36,431 nucleotides of DNA from Prochlorococcus sp. AG-409-N21 (GCA_003215415.1 QCKK01000012.1:1-36431); one strand, 5' to 3'; positions 27,452 to 36,431 are shown, counted from the stretch's first letter. Translations and numbers: made by a program. The notes: generated from the letters alone by a model not told the origin.

Positions 27452-27943
27452 TTAATTTCCCTTTAAACCCAAATTAAAGTGCGTTTCAAGGTCTTTTGCC
27501 ACACCAGGTGGGACCATATGTGAGACATTCCCTGCAAAACGAGCAACTTCTTTGACTACTGAGCTACTAAGAAAGCTGTGGTGGGCCTGAGTTGCCAAGA
27601 AAATAGTTTCCTGATTAATTGCTAAAGATTTGTTTGTATGCGCAATCTGGAGTTCATACTCAAAGTCGCTTAGTGCTCTTAACCCTCTCAATATCAAGTC
27701 AACGTTATTTTCTTTGGCACAGGTAACTGTCAGGCCTTCAAAACTAATAACTGTTATTTGATCCAAATGCTCAGTTGCCTCAATTATTTGATTCAAACGT
27801 TGTTTAAGAGAAAAAGTGGGTCTTTTTTCCGGATTTTTTAAGACAGCAACAACGACTTCTCCAAAAAGTCTATTGGCTCTTTCTATAAGGTCTAGATGTC
27901 CTAGTGTAAGGGGATCAAAACTTCCTGGATAAAGAACCCTCAT
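27452..27943 (-). CDS. coaD: Phosphopantetheine adenylyltransferase
   Basis: Penultimate CoA step: 4'-phosphopantetheine plus ATP gives dephospho-CoA. The 163-residue nucleotidyltransferase fold has the T13-x-G-H16 motif in [11 protein letters not shown], the [15 protein letters not shown] helix and the [14 protein letters not shown] motif. Length is normal. It starts 69 bp from the divergent flavin reductase. The next gene on the same strand, the coiled-coil protein, begins almost at its stop codon. Confidence 0.97.
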   Translation of the reverse strand: MRVLYPGSFDPLTLGHLDLIERANRLFGEVVVAVLKNPEKRPTFSLKQRLNQIIEATEHLDQITVISFEGLTVTCAKENNVDLILRGLRALSDFEYELQIAHTNKSLAINQETIFLATQAHHSFLSSSVVKEVARFAGNVSHMVPPGVAKDLETHFNLGLKGN

Positions 27944-28012
27944 GGTTTTAATTGAATAGGTTGAACAGACTGATAGGACCAGCCTAGAGTTGGTGTAGTC
28001 AAACTAAATTTA

Positions 28013-28495
28013 ATGGCACTTGATTTAGAGGCCAAAAAGGTTCTACTCAGAAAAATCCCACATGGCTTATTTATATGTGGAGTCAGAGAAGGAGAAGACA
28101 TCAATGGATTTACTGCCAGTTGGGTAACTCAAGGATCATTCGACCCTCCATTGGTTGTTATGGCAGTAAGAGCTGATGGTTCTAGTCACGGAATAATTGA
28201 AAGAACGAAGTTATTTTCGCTAAATGTGCTCAAATCTGACCAGAAAGACCTGGCCGCTGTATTTTTTAAACCTCAAAAAGGATTGGGAGGTAGATTTGAA
28301 TCAACCTCATATAAATACGGTGAATTAGGATTACCATTAATTGTCGACGCTATTGGAGGCGTGGAGTGCGAAGTAATCGGGCAAGTTAAAAATGGTGACC
28401 ATACAGTATTCGTAGCAGAAGTTAAGTCCGCCCTGCTTAACGAAGATGGAGAAGCCTTGGAACTCTCAAATACAGGATGGAATTATGGGGGCTAA
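28013..28495 (+). CDS. Flavin reductase-like FMN-binding protein
   Basis: A 160-residue protein of the split-barrel flavin reductase domain family. It has GLFICGVREGEDINGFTASWVTQGSFDPPLVVMAV, the FMN-contact region, then an EVIGQVKNGDHTVFVAEV strand pair with the conserved GDH. This domain occurs alone or fused to flavodiiron proteins in cyanobacteria; here it stands alone. The likely activity is NAD(P)H-dependent flavin reduction or FMN binding in an unidentified electron-transfer partner. The start ATG is 69 bp from coaD. Its stop lies just before the chosen uvrC start. Confidence 0.88.
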   Translation: MALDLEAKKVLLRKIPHGLFICGVREGEDINGFTASWVTQGSFDPPLVVMAVRADGSSHGIIERTKLFSLNVLKSDQKDLAAVFFKPQKGLGGRFESTSYKYGELGLPLIVDAIGGVECEVIGQVKNGDHTVFVAEVKSALLNEDGEALELSNTGWNYGG

Positions 28496-28506
28496 CAATA
28501 GAACCT

Positions 28507-30438
28507 ATGAAAAATAAATATCAGATGATAGAAAAAAATAATTTAGAAGAGAAAATCGCAGATATACCTAATTTGACAGGATGTTATCTCTTCCTAGATA
28601 AGAACCAACATATTATATATATAGGAAAATCAATAAAACTAAGAAATAGAATTAGAAGTTACTTTAGAAAGTCAACTGATATCAGTCCACGCATTGACCT
28701 CATGGTGAGGCAAATAGTTGGGATTGAATTTATAGTTACTGATAATGAGGAAGAAGCTTTAGCTTTAGAATCAAATCTAATAAAATTGAACAAGCCATAT
28801 TTTAATGTCTTATTAAAGGATGATAAGAAGTACCCTTATATATGTATAACATGGTCTGATGAATATCCTAGAATCTTCATTACGAGACGAAGGAGATCAG
28901 GCAAAGCTAATGATAAGTTCTATGGTCCATATGTTGATGTTGGTTCACTGAGAAAGAGCTTGATGATAATTAAAAAGATATTCCCACTTAGGCAAAGGCC
29001 AAGGCCTCTTTATAAAGACAGAACATGTTTAAATTACTCAATAGGAAGATGCCCAGGTGTATGTCAAGGTAAAATTAGTTCCGATGACTACAGAAATACA
29101 TTAAAGAAAGTAGAAATGGTTATTCAAGGTAGAAGTGAAGATCTTAACAACATCCTTATGGAGCAAATGAAGAATTACTCAGATAAGATGGACTTCGAGA
29201 AAGCCGCAGCGACTAGAGACCAAATTAGAGGAATAGAACAACTTAGCAAGGATCAAAAGGTTATCGATCCAGATGTCTCAGTAAACAGAGATATTATTGC
29301 TATGGCTTGTAATAGCAAGATTGCATCAATACAGATATTTCAGATGAGGAAAGGAAAGCTAATCGCTAGGTTGGCTTATACAGCTAATTGCAAAGAGTTC
29401 GATAGTAAGATGGTCTTGCAAAAAGTTGTAGAAGAACATTATAGCCAGGCAGACCCAATCGAAATACCAGCTGAAGTTATAGTTGAGATCAAATTACCTA
29501 ATAATGAACTTATAGAAGAATGGCTTGGAGACCTAAGGAAAAGAAAAGTAAGATTATATTCTCCAAAAAGGAGTAAAAAGCATGATCTATTAGCTCTAGT
29601 GCGAAAAAATGCGGAAATTGAACTTAACAGACTAAGTAAAGGACACAAGGATCAAGAACTTGCGGTCGAAGATTTGACCCAACTACTTGAATCTACCTCA
29701 ACGTTGAGAAGAATTGAGGGATACGACATAAGCCATATTCAAGGAAGTGATGTTGTTGGCTCACAGGTTGTATTTATTGATGGATTGCCAGCTAAGCAGC
29801 ACTATAGAAAATATAAGATAAGAAGTAGCGAAATATTCGCTGGTCATAGTGATGATTATGCAGCGATGAGTGAGGTTATAAATAGACGTTTTAAAAGGTG
29901 GGCATCTATCAAAAACGAGCTCGGAGATCTAACAAGCCTAAAGGAAATGAAGAAATCATATTTAGATGCCAATAAATTTGATGATTGGCCGGATTTGATA
30001 GTAATTGATGGTGGAAAAGGACAATTATCATCTGCATTGAAGACGTTACGCCAGTTGAACCTAGAAGAAGAAGTAACTATATGTTCGCTTGCAAAGAGAA
30101 GAGAAGAAGTATTTCTGCCTGGATTAAATAATCCTATAAATACTGCCCCTGATACACCAGGAGTAAAGTTACTTAGAAGGCTAAGAGATGAGGCTCATAG
30201 GTTTGCTATTAAATTTCACCGCGAGCAAAGAGAGAAAAGACAAAAAAGGTCACATCTATCTGAGATTCCAGGGTTAGGCTCTAAGAGAATTAGAGATCTA
30301 CTTTCATATTTTAACTCAATTGAGGCAATACAGCTTGCAACAATCGAACAACTTTCTAATGCCCCTGGAATTGGCAATTCGACAGCCCGAGATATTTGGA
30401 AATACTTTCACCCTAATGAAAACAACTTGAACGACTAG
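28507..30438 (+). CDS. uvrC: Excinuclease ABC subunit C
   Basis: Dual-incision nuclease of UvrABC nucleotide excision repair. I take the ATG at 28507 (643 residues). A start at 28477 overlapping the flavin reductase is possible, but its extra ten residues (MELWGLTIEP) are not family-like. The GIY-YIG domain is near residues 20-100 (GCYLFLDKNQHIIYIGKS), with a UVR UvrB-binding motif at MDFEKAAATRDQI. The RNase H-like second nuclease has its acid in GYDISHIQG and IVIDGGKGQL, and His in RDEAHRFA. A helix-hairpin-helix pair (EIPGLGSKRIRDLL, NAPGIGNSTARDI) is at the end. Complete. Confidence 0.95.
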   Translation: MKNKYQMIEKNNLEEKIADIPNLTGCYLFLDKNQHIIYIGKSIKLRNRIRSYFRKSTDISPRIDLMVRQIVGIEFIVTDNEEEALALESNLIKLNKPYFNVLLKDDKKYPYICITWSDEYPRIFITRRRRSGKANDKFYGPYVDVGSLRKSLMIIKKIFPLRQRPRPLYKDRTCLNYSIGRCPGVCQGKISSDDYRNTLKKVEMVIQGRSEDLNNILMEQMKNYSDKMDFEKAAATRDQIRGIEQLSKDQKVIDPDVSVNRDIIAMACNSKIASIQIFQMRKGKLIARLAYTANCKEFDSKMVLQKVVEEHYSQADPIEIPAEVIVEIKLPNNELIEEWLGDLRKRKVRLYSPKRSKKHDLLALVRKNAEIELNRLSKGHKDQELAVEDLTQLLESTSTLRRIEGYDISHIQGSDVVGSQVVFIDGLPAKQHYRKYKIRSSEIFAGHSDDYAAMSEVINRRFKRWASIKNELGDLTSLKEMKKSYLDANKFDDWPDLIVIDGGKGQLSSALKTLRQLNLEEEVTICSLAKRREEVFLPGLNNPINTAPDTPGVKLLRRLRDEAHRFAIKFHREQREKRQKRSHLSEIPGLGSKRIRDLLSYFNSIEAIQLATIEQLSNAPGIGNSTARDIWKYFHPNENNLND

Positions 30439-30444
30439 TTATTT

Positions 30445-30459
30445 TACTTTGTGAAAGTA
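30445..30459 (+). terminator. Possible hairpin after uvrC
   Basis: TACTTT and AAAGTA flank a GTG loop, a perfect 6-bp stem seven bases after the uvrC stop. It is AT-rich and not followed by a clear T-run, so a Rho-independent role is doubtful. Confidence 0.2.
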
Positions 30460-30479
30460 TATAAATGATTCAGAATCTG

Positions 30480-30485
30480 TATAAT
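30480..30485 (+). promoter_or_regulatory. Possible -10 box of hemJ
   Basis: A perfect TATAAT lies 51 bases before the hemJ ATG in a 97-bp gap. No TTGACA-like -35 is present at the proper distance, as is common in cyanobacteria, so this is only a candidate. Confidence 0.3.
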
Positions 30486-30535
30486 TAAAGAAGTAATTGC
30501 AAATTTTACTAAAATTACTATAAAAGAATTTTTTT

Positions 30536-31123
30536 ATGACCTTCTCTCCTGAAGCATACCTCTGGTTTAAAACACTCCACATAATAGGTGTAGTTGTATG
30601 GTTTGCAGGTTTATTTTATTTAGTAAGACTATTTATTTATCATGTAGAAGCTAATGAAATGGATGTTTCTGTAAGAGCTGCTTTTTATCAGCAATACCAA
30701 TTAATGGAAAAAAGACTTGCAAATATAATTACAACGCCAGGATTAATATTGACAGTAACTATGGCCATATGCCTATTAATAGCGCAACCATCATATTTGT
30801 ATCAGAACTGGATGCAAATCAAACTAGCCTTTGTAGTACTACTACTTATCTATCATTTTTACTGTTACAAGCTAATGGGTCAATTAGCGAAAGGCGAATG
30901 TAATTGGACGCCAAGGAAATTACGTGCGTTTAATGAACTTCCTACAATACTGCTTGTTGTCATCGTAATGTTAGTTGTCTTCAAGAATAACTTCCCCACT
31001 AACGCAGCAACGTGGTTTATAGCATCTTTAGTTATTTTTATGGCAGCATCAATACAGTTTTATGCAAGATATAGAAGGCTTAGGTCAGAGCGAGTAGCTA
31101 AGAGTGTAACCAATGACCTATAA
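30536..31123 (+). CDS. hemJ: Protoporphyrinogen IX oxidase HemJ
   Basis: Membrane oxidase that aromatises protoporphyrinogen IX to protoporphyrin IX, feeding both heme and chlorophyll in cyanobacteria that lack HemG and HemY. The 195-residue protein has an N-terminal AYLWFKTLHIIGVVVWFAGLFYLVRLF with a conserved His15, a second conserved region LMEKRLANIITTPGLIL, and hydrophobic segments near residues 12-32, 68-84, 96-112, 137-150 and 159-175. Its 3' end overlaps the PHP gene by 11 bases. Chlorophyll-linked HemJ of this type is found in Synechocystis (slr1790). Confidence 0.94.
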   Translation: MTFSPEAYLWFKTLHIIGVVVWFAGLFYLVRLFIYHVEANEMDVSVRAAFYQQYQLMEKRLANIITTPGLILTVTMAICLLIAQPSYLYQNWMQIKLAFVVLLLIYHFYCYKLMGQLAKGECNWTPRKLRAFNELPTILLVVIVMLVVFKNNFPTNAATWFIASLVIFMAASIQFYARYRRLRSERVAKSVTNDL

Positions 31124-31763
31124 TATTTCTATCCAGGATGTACTTTTAAAGGTAAACAAAGGTAGTTGCCCCAAAGATATTAATCTTCATTGTCATACGT
31201 CATATAGTGATGGAAGTCTCCACCCACATCTATTAATACAACAAGCTATAGCTACTAAGATACAACATATTGCAGTTACCGATCATCACTCAATTTCTGC
31301 GTACAGTTTAATGGTTGATTATTTAGAAACCATTGATAATAATCAGTCAAAGCCTACACTCTGGTCTGGCATAGAAATCAGCTGCCTAGTGAATAAATGC
31401 TTAGTACATATATTAGGTCTTGACTTTGATATATCACATAAAGCATTAACAAAATATACTAGCGGTTCAAGTCCGGTTGGGATGGATCTACAGGCAGTAA
31501 ATGTTATAAACGCTATACATGATGCTGGTGGACTAGCTATTCTTGCCCACCCAGCAAGATATCGAATTGATGCGATTACTCTTATAAATTATTCGCACAA
31601 GTTGGGAATAGATGGTGTAGAAGTTTGGTACGATTATGACTCAAAACCTAAGTGGAGTTATTCAGAATATATTTGTCAACAGATATATAATCGAGTTAAG
31701 GAATTAGGGTTATATTCTACTTGTGGTACAGATAGCCATGGATTTAGCCTTCTTGGAAGATAA
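31113..31763 (+). CDS. PHP-domain metal-dependent phosphoesterase
   Basis: A 216-residue PHP-fold protein with the metal-binding series LHCHTSYSDGSL, VTDHHS, GIEISC, LAHPAR and CGTDSHG. This set is the family's divalent-metal centre and resembles bacterial PHP proteins such as the 3',5'-nucleoside bisphosphate phosphatase/RNase AM group. The substrate in this organism is unknown. It begins inside the end of hemJ (11-bp overlap) and ends 9 bp before the end of the convergent cobN. It is translationally coupled to hemJ; whether it acts on a tetrapyrrole-related process is not shown. Confidence 0.9.
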   Translation: MTYNISIQDVLLKVNKGSCPKDINLHCHTSYSDGSLHPHLLIQQAIATKIQHIAVTDHHSISAYSLMVDYLETIDNNQSKPTLWSGIEISCLVNKCLVHILGLDFDISHKALTKYTSGSSPVGMDLQAVNVINAIHDAGGLAILAHPARYRIDAITLINYSHKLGIDGVEVWYDYDSKPKWSYSEYICQQIYNRVKELGLYSTCGTDSHGFSLLGR

Positions 31764-31772
31764 CAAATGTTG

Positions 31773-34700
31773 TTACATGCTTTCGATTACTCCTTCAGTA
31801 TGAATAATTATATTCTGAAGTGTAGATATTTGCTCTTGTGTTGATGTCTTCCATAGATTACGATTCTTCGCTTCCAACAGTCTTTCACATATATCACGTA
31901 ATGACCATGGATTCTTCTCTAACAGGAATTGTTGATTATCCTTATCTTGTAACCAAGAACTATAAATAGAGGAATAACACCAAGAAGGAACTTTATTGGT
32001 TGTAGCATCATAAGCGAATAAATAATCTAAACTAGCCGACATCTCGAACGCCCCTTTATAGCCATGTGATTTCATTCCTTCAATCCAGTTTGGATTTAAC
32101 ATCCTACTTCTTACTACCTTATCTATTTCTCTAGTGAGATTATGTATCTTAGGACGAGAATATCTTGAATTATCTCCGAATGAGATTGATGGCTCATTAC
32201 CCGAGATCGAACTTACGGCGGCCGCTAATCCTCCATGAAATTGATAATAATCATCGGAGTCGAGGATATCGTGTTCTCTATTGTCCTGATTATGGTGAAT
32301 TAATTGAATATTTCTAAGAGCATTTACAAGACCTGGTTTGTTTTTAGTACTTTCCCCAGCCAAGTCATAACTCCATTGACTCCATGAAACAAATGATTCC
32401 GCTAAATCTGACTTGTTATCCCAGGCGCCAGAATTTATTAACTCTTGCAATCCGGCTCCATAAGCTCCAGGAGCAGAACCAAAAACTCGAGATTGGTATC
32501 CTTTATCTCGACAAATGTAAGCGAAGGGGTTTGAATCTTTAGGTTCATCTAATGTAGATATTAGGTATTGAGATCTTGATAGCCAATAGACTAATTGAGG
32601 AAAGGCATCTCTGAAAAAACCTGAAATTCTAACTGTTACATCAACACGCGACCTTCCTAATAACTCAATGGGAATCGCTTCAATATCCACCATTCTTCTA
32701 TTGGGTCCATCCCATACGGGTCTTACACCTATTAGAGATAAAATTTGGCATATGTCTTCGCCTCCATTGCGCATTGTTGACGTTCCCCAAACAGAAACAG
32801 CAAGACTCTTTAACGATTCACCATTTTCCATTTCATATAAATCAATTATTAACTCAGCAGACCTTCTTCCTATATCCCAAGCAGCCTCTGTCGGCATACC
32901 TCTCAAATCAACACTATAAAAATTTCTGCCGGTGGGTAAAACATCCATTCTGCCTCTCGTTGGGGCCCCAGAAGGTCCACTTGGGACACGCAGTCCTGAG
33001 AGCGATTTTAAAAATGATGCTTTCTCACAGTTAGGAGATTTATTTAAATTTAACCAAACTGTATTTATAAGGTAATTAAAGTAACTGTCGATTTTGTAAT
33101 CTTTAATCCATTGTTTTAGTGGATCAACAAGATATCTATATTCATCAGGATAACTTGGTGTGCGGTGAATCCTATAAAGTAATGAGATAACAAGATGTCG
33201 TGTTTGATCCTCTATCCATGCAACTGCTTGACCTGTTATGCGAATACCATCCAACTTATAAGCTTTAAGTATCTGAATATCGTTTTGATTGATTTCCTTG
33301 TCCTCATCATCAGTCCATGGATCTAGTTGCATTCCAATTTTATTCGCTACAAGCTGTGTAATACCTAGGTGCTGGATATTCGGAGCCCTAGCTATGGATA
33401 TTAAAAGGTCAACAAGTTTATTAGATGGAGGTGCAACTCCTAATATGTGAAGACCTGTTCTAATCTGTGCCTCTTTTAATTCGCATAGATACGAATCTGC
33501 AGCATTAATGATTTCATCAAAATTATTTAGATCTTTTTCTACACTGGTATGATCAATATCGACTAGATGTTTCTCAGTAATAAGAGAACATAATAATTTA
33601 CGCAGTACTTTGACCCTATCCGAACCAAGTAATCGTGCCTCATAATATTCATCAAGTAAGGATTCTAAAGTTAATAATTCGCCATATAGAGTAGCTCTAG
33701 ATAATGGGGGGGTTAAATGGTCGATTATCACCGCTTGACTTCGTCTTTTTGCCTGAGATCCTTCGCCAGGATCATTAACAATAAATGGATATATATTAGG
33801 AATTGGACCTAATACAATATCTGGGAAACATATATCACTTAAACCAACTGCTTTACCCGGAAGCCATTCTAAACTTCCATGCTTGCCTACATTAACAATA
33901 GCATTGGCTTTAAATTTTTCTTTTATCCAATAGTAAAAAGCTAGGTACCCATGAGAAGGAGGAAGGACTGGGGAGTGAAGGTCCGATGAATCGTTAGGGT
34001 CATACCCACGTGATGGCTGTATAAGTATAGAAATATTTCCGAATTGTAATCCATTTATAGCGAATCCTTTGTTATCTAGATGAGTTGATTTTTCAGGAGT
34101 TCCCCATCGCTCTTCTACCACTTTCTTAACTTCATAATTGAGACTATTCCACCAACTTGAATAAGTATCACAATTTAAGTATTCAAGAGCTATTTTGTTT
34201 GCGCTCTCCTGATCATTAGTTTTAGAATTAACAATATGATTTATTAGTTCTGAAGAAGTATTAGGTATATGGCCAGCACCTAAATAATACCCATCGGCTT
34301 TTAACCATGAAAGAATTTGTATCACACTAGCCGGTGTATCCAATCCAACCCCATTGGCTATCCTTCCGTTAGTATTAGGGTAGTTGGCTACAATGATAGC
34401 TATCTTTTTATTATGATTTTGTACAACTTGTAGATTTATTATCGATTCTGCATAGTTGGCGATCCAATTAATACCAAACTCAAATGGTTTAATACGATGT
34501 ATAGCCGTAGACAAAGAGTTACTTTTTTTGGCAAGTTCCTTGAATGCTACAGGTCTTGAGATAATACGACCATCTAATTCCGGCAGGACAACCTGGATTG
34601 TCAAGTCAATGGGACTTAAACCAATTGAACTTGTATTCCATTTCTTTAGGGAACTTGATGAAGTGAGCATTTGTATGATCGGAACATTAATCTCATCCCA

Positions 34701-35522
34701 TATACATGTTGCAATATCTGCATCCTCTATATTTATCGTCGAGAAAGAGGTAGATGATAAAATTAGTCTTACATTTACACTCTTAAAAATATTTTTAACT
34801 CCCTCTAGGACACCCGGTGATTTAAGACTACTGACAAATAATACTTTAGGTGCAATATTTGATTGCCTTAACCTCTGATTAAGTTGATTGGGTAATTCAA
34901 GATCAGATGCTTGAAAAAGTGATTTATAATAGATAATACCAACTTTCTCTCCTGAATCCTCCGACCAATCCCATCTTAGTGGGTCATCTATCTTATTAAT
35001 ACGAATATCATCAATAGATATATCTGACTGGGACAATATATTACCTAATAGATCTAACAATAACTTAAAATTGGTTGAACCACCTTCAATAAAAAGTCTT
35101 GATATATAATTTATAATTTCTAAATTAATATTCCCAATTTGACAAAGAGTGTCGTCTTCTAAAACAGTTCCTGACAAAACAATTAATTTTCGAGAACTAT
35201 CTCTTTTTACCCACTTGTCTAATTCATCCAAGCCATAATTCCAATGACCTCTTCCTCCGAGTAGTCTCACAACAATTATCTTTGTAGGTTTAGTAGATGT
35301 AGAAATGTAATGATCGACCTGGGATGGATGTGATAAGGCGGGCAATGGCAATGCGCGAATACGGTTATTCCAATGTGAATAGTCCCTTTCCTCCAGGACT
35401 GAGGAAAGAGTGGCTATGTCCGTTGTGGCACTTGTTAGTAGAATTACAGGTGCTGATGGCTGCTCCACCAGAGTCAAGTCCTCTGGGGTGTCATCGCCGG
35501 GAATACTCGCTAATCGGTGCAT
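31773..35522 (-). CDS. cobN: Cobaltochelatase subunit CobN
   Basis: Large subunit of the aerobic-type cobalt chelatase that inserts Co2+ into hydrogenobyrinic acid a,c-diamide for cobalamin; the same fold (PF02514) occurs in magnesium chelatase ChlH. I favour CobN because the N-terminus MHRLASIPGDDTPEDL and the length (1249; ChlH is about 1330) match CobN in picocyanobacteria. Central blocks include HGSLEWLPGKAVGLSDICFPD and PPSHGYLAFYYWIKE, and the C-terminal region has PSGPSGAPTRGRMDVLPTGRNFYSVD. It needs an ATPase partner (CobST or ChlI/ChlD), not in this window. It is divergent from ilvE across 78 bp, too short for a full cobalamin riboswitch. Confidence 0.93.
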   Translation of the reverse strand: MHRLASIPGDDTPEDLTLVEQPSAPVILLTSATTDIATLSSVLEERDYSHWNNRIRALPLPALSHPSQVDHYISTSTKPTKIIVVRLLGGRGHWNYGLDELDKWVKRDSSRKLIVLSGTVLEDDTLCQIGNINLEIINYISRLFIEGGSTNFKLLLDLLGNILSQSDISIDDIRINKIDDPLRWDWSEDSGEKVGIIYYKSLFQASDLELPNQLNQRLRQSNIAPKVLFVSSLKSPGVLEGVKNIFKSVNVRLILSSTSFSTINIEDADIATCIWDEINVPIIQMLTSSSSLKKWNTSSIGLSPIDLTIQVVLPELDGRIISRPVAFKELAKKSNSLSTAIHRIKPFEFGINWIANYAESIINLQVVQNHNKKIAIIVANYPNTNGRIANGVGLDTPASVIQILSWLKADGYYLGAGHIPNTSSELINHIVNSKTNDQESANKIALEYLNCDTYSSWWNSLNYEVKKVVEERWGTPEKSTHLDNKGFAINGLQFGNISILIQPSRGYDPNDSSDLHSPVLPPSHGYLAFYYWIKEKFKANAIVNVGKHGSLEWLPGKAVGLSDICFPDIVLGPIPNIYPFIVNDPGEGSQAKRRSQAVIIDHLTPPLSRATLYGELLTLESLLDEYYEARLLGSDRVKVLRKLLCSLITEKHLVDIDHTSVEKDLNNFDEIINAADSYLCELKEAQIRTGLHILGVAPPSNKLVDLLISIARAPNIQHLGITQLVANKIGMQLDPWTDDEDKEINQNDIQILKAYKLDGIRITGQAVAWIEDQTRHLVISLLYRIHRTPSYPDEYRYLVDPLKQWIKDYKIDSYFNYLINTVWLNLNKSPNCEKASFLKSLSGLRVPSGPSGAPTRGRMDVLPTGRNFYSVDLRGMPTEAAWDIGRRSAELIIDLYEMENGESLKSLAVSVWGTSTMRNGGEDICQILSLIGVRPVWDGPNRRMVDIEAIPIELLGRSRVDVTVRISGFFRDAFPQLVYWLSRSQYLISTLDEPKDSNPFAYICRDKGYQSRVFGSAPGAYGAGLQELINSGAWDNKSDLAESFVSWSQWSYDLAGESTKNKPGLVNALRNIQLIHHNQDNREHDILDSDDYYQFHGGLAAAVSSISGNEPSISFGDNSRYSRPKIHNLTREIDKVVRSRMLNPNWIEGMKSHGYKGAFEMSASLDYLFAYDATTNKVPSWCYSSIYSSWLQDKDNQQFLLEKNPWSLRDICERLLEAKNRNLWKTSTQEQISTLQNIIIHTEGVIESM

Positions 35523-35600
35523 GTGATGCTTCTCAAGCTTGGCTCGAAAATCAAATCGTTAAATAGCAAGAAGATTTTTACATTAATTCCAGCTCTGTAA

Positions 35601-36431
35601 ATGCATAAGTTTCTTCCATACGCTTGGTTTCAAGGGAAATGTGTCCCATTCGAAGCTGCCAAAGTATCTGTAGCAACACACGCATTGCATTACGGAACAG
35701 GCGCTTTCGGGGGAATGAGAGCAATACCTGATCCAGTAAACAACAAAAACATACTTCTTTTCAGAGCAGATAAACATGCTCGTCGACTGAGTCAGAGTGC
35801 AAAACTTCTGTTAAGTAATCTACCCGAGGAAGAAATTTTAAAGGGACTAAGAGAATTTATAAAAGCTAATAAGCCAGATAAACCGATTTATCTTAGGCCT
35901 TTTTTCTATACTAGTGACCTAGGTATAGCTCCTAGACTTCATAATATTGAAACTAGTTTTTTAATTTATGGACTAGAGCTTGGAGATTATTTATCACCAG
36001 AGGGCGTGAAATGCAGGATAAGTAGTTGGACACGCCAGGAAGATCGATCTTTGCCACTTAGAGGGAAAATTAGCGGGGCTTATATAACTAGTTCACTAGC
36101 TAAAACTGAAGCGGTTCAGAGTGGTTTCGATGAAGCCTTACTTTTAAATACACGTGGAAAGATTAGTGAAGCTAGCGGAATGAACCTATTTATAGTGCGC
36201 GACGGACAATTAATTACACCTAGCGTTGATCAGGACATCCTTGAGGGTATTACAAGAGCCAGTGTAATAGAGATAGCAAAGGATATGAAGATAGATGTTT
36301 CAGAGAGAGCTGTAGACAAGACAGAGTTGTTTATAGCTGACGAGGTATTCCTTACAGGAACAGCCGCCAAAATAACACCAATAAGGCAACTAGAATCGAC
36401 AAAGCTTTCAACTAAGCGACCAATTATGAAC
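35601..36431 (+). CDS. ilvE: Branched-chain amino acid aminotransferase (3' end outside window)
   Basis: PLP enzyme transaminating branched-chain 2-oxo acids with glutamate, the last step of Leu, Ile and Val synthesis. Translated by hand from the ATG at 35601: MHKFLPYAWFQGKCVPFEAA, then THALHYGTGAFGGMRAIPD. The PLP lysine is Lys156 in LRGKISGAY, followed by TRGKISEASGMNLF and the phosphate-contact region EGITRASV. The frame is open to the window's end (277 residues; the family is about 305), so some 30 residues are missing. Fold type IV. D-amino-acid transaminase or 4-amino-4-deoxychorismate lyase are excluded by the N-terminal YGTGAFGG and FRAD patterns. Confidence 0.95.
   Translation, partial: MHKFLPYAWFQGKCVPFEAAKVSVATHALHYGTGAFGGMRAIPDPVNNKNILLFRADKHARRLSQSAKLLLSNLPEEEILKGLREFIKANKPDKPIYLRPFFYTSDLGIAPRLHNIETSFLIYGLELGDYLSPEGVKCRISSWTRQEDRSLPLRGKISGAYITSSLAKTEAVQSGFDEALLLNTRGKISEASGMNLFIVRDGQLITPSVDQDILEGITRASVIEIAKDMKIDVSERAVDKTELFIADEVFLTGTAAKITPIRQLESTKLSTKRPIMN

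Noticed and set aside
31773-35522. Possibility that the large gene is magnesium chelatase ChlH
   Set aside because: Length and the N-terminus fit CobN; ChlH proteins are longer and start differently. They share the same fold, so the choice rests on these features.
35523-35600. Cobalamin riboswitch upstream of cobN
   Set aside because: The 78-bp spacer between cobN and ilvE is too short for a complete cobalamin aptamer and no B12-box-like sequence was recognised.

Overview
The window is an ordinary, densely packed stretch of a picocyanobacterial chromosome with a small, AT-rich genome. The gene content points to the marine Synechococcus/Prochlorococcus/Cyanobium group. It includes glucosylglycerol-phosphate synthase, a RibBA with a cyanobacterial C-terminal extension, a DnaK with an acidic Trp-rich tail followed by a zinc-finger-free DnaJ, HemJ, CobN, and the plant/cyanobacterial families DUF1995 and DUF3110. 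Low-light Prochlorococcus, a reduced Synechococcus/Cyanobium relative, or the chromatophore of Paulinella would all fit. I cannot separate them from sequence alone. There are no phage genes, insertion sequences, CRISPR arrays or toxin systems, and every recognisable gene is intact apart from the two cut by the window edges.

Layout. Positions 1-6143 run leftward: suhB, hisZ, a small ferredoxin, htpG, rpmB and ggpS (its 3' end lies outside). An AT-rich gap of about 300 bp and a tRNA-Ser(GGA) follow. The phosphate transporter pstC-pstA-pstB (6616-9362) runs leftward and is divergent from a rightward chaperone block (dnaK overlapping dnaJ), then DUF3110-murQ (ATGA overlap) and a cyclophilin. Next come ribBA (-), argC (+), purN (-), pgi (+) and leuS (-), each alternating in strand. 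From 22504 a rightward set holds dapF, a cysteine desulfurase, DUF1995 and a D-Ala-D-Ala carboxypeptidase, meeting a leftward coaD-coiled-coil pair. The right end has a flavin reductase, uvrC, hemJ and a PHP phosphoesterase (+), then cobN (-), and ilvE (+) cut by the right edge.

Functionally this is mostly core metabolism: amino acids (His, Arg, Lys/peptidoglycan, branched-chain), riboflavin, CoA, purine, tetrapyrrole/cobalamin, peptidoglycan turnover, protein folding, DNA repair, phosphate import and osmoprotection. Convergent genes abut or overlap at several places with no room for a classical terminator, which fits genome streamlining.

I did not find a previously undescribed system. The observations most worth a second look are a winged-helix-like tail on glucose-6-phosphate isomerase, the roughly 150-residue uncharacterised tail on RibBA, altered residues at a normally conserved PLP-contact motif in the cysteine desulfurase, the non-standard first cysteine motif of the small ferredoxin, and an inverted repeat just upstream of ggpS.
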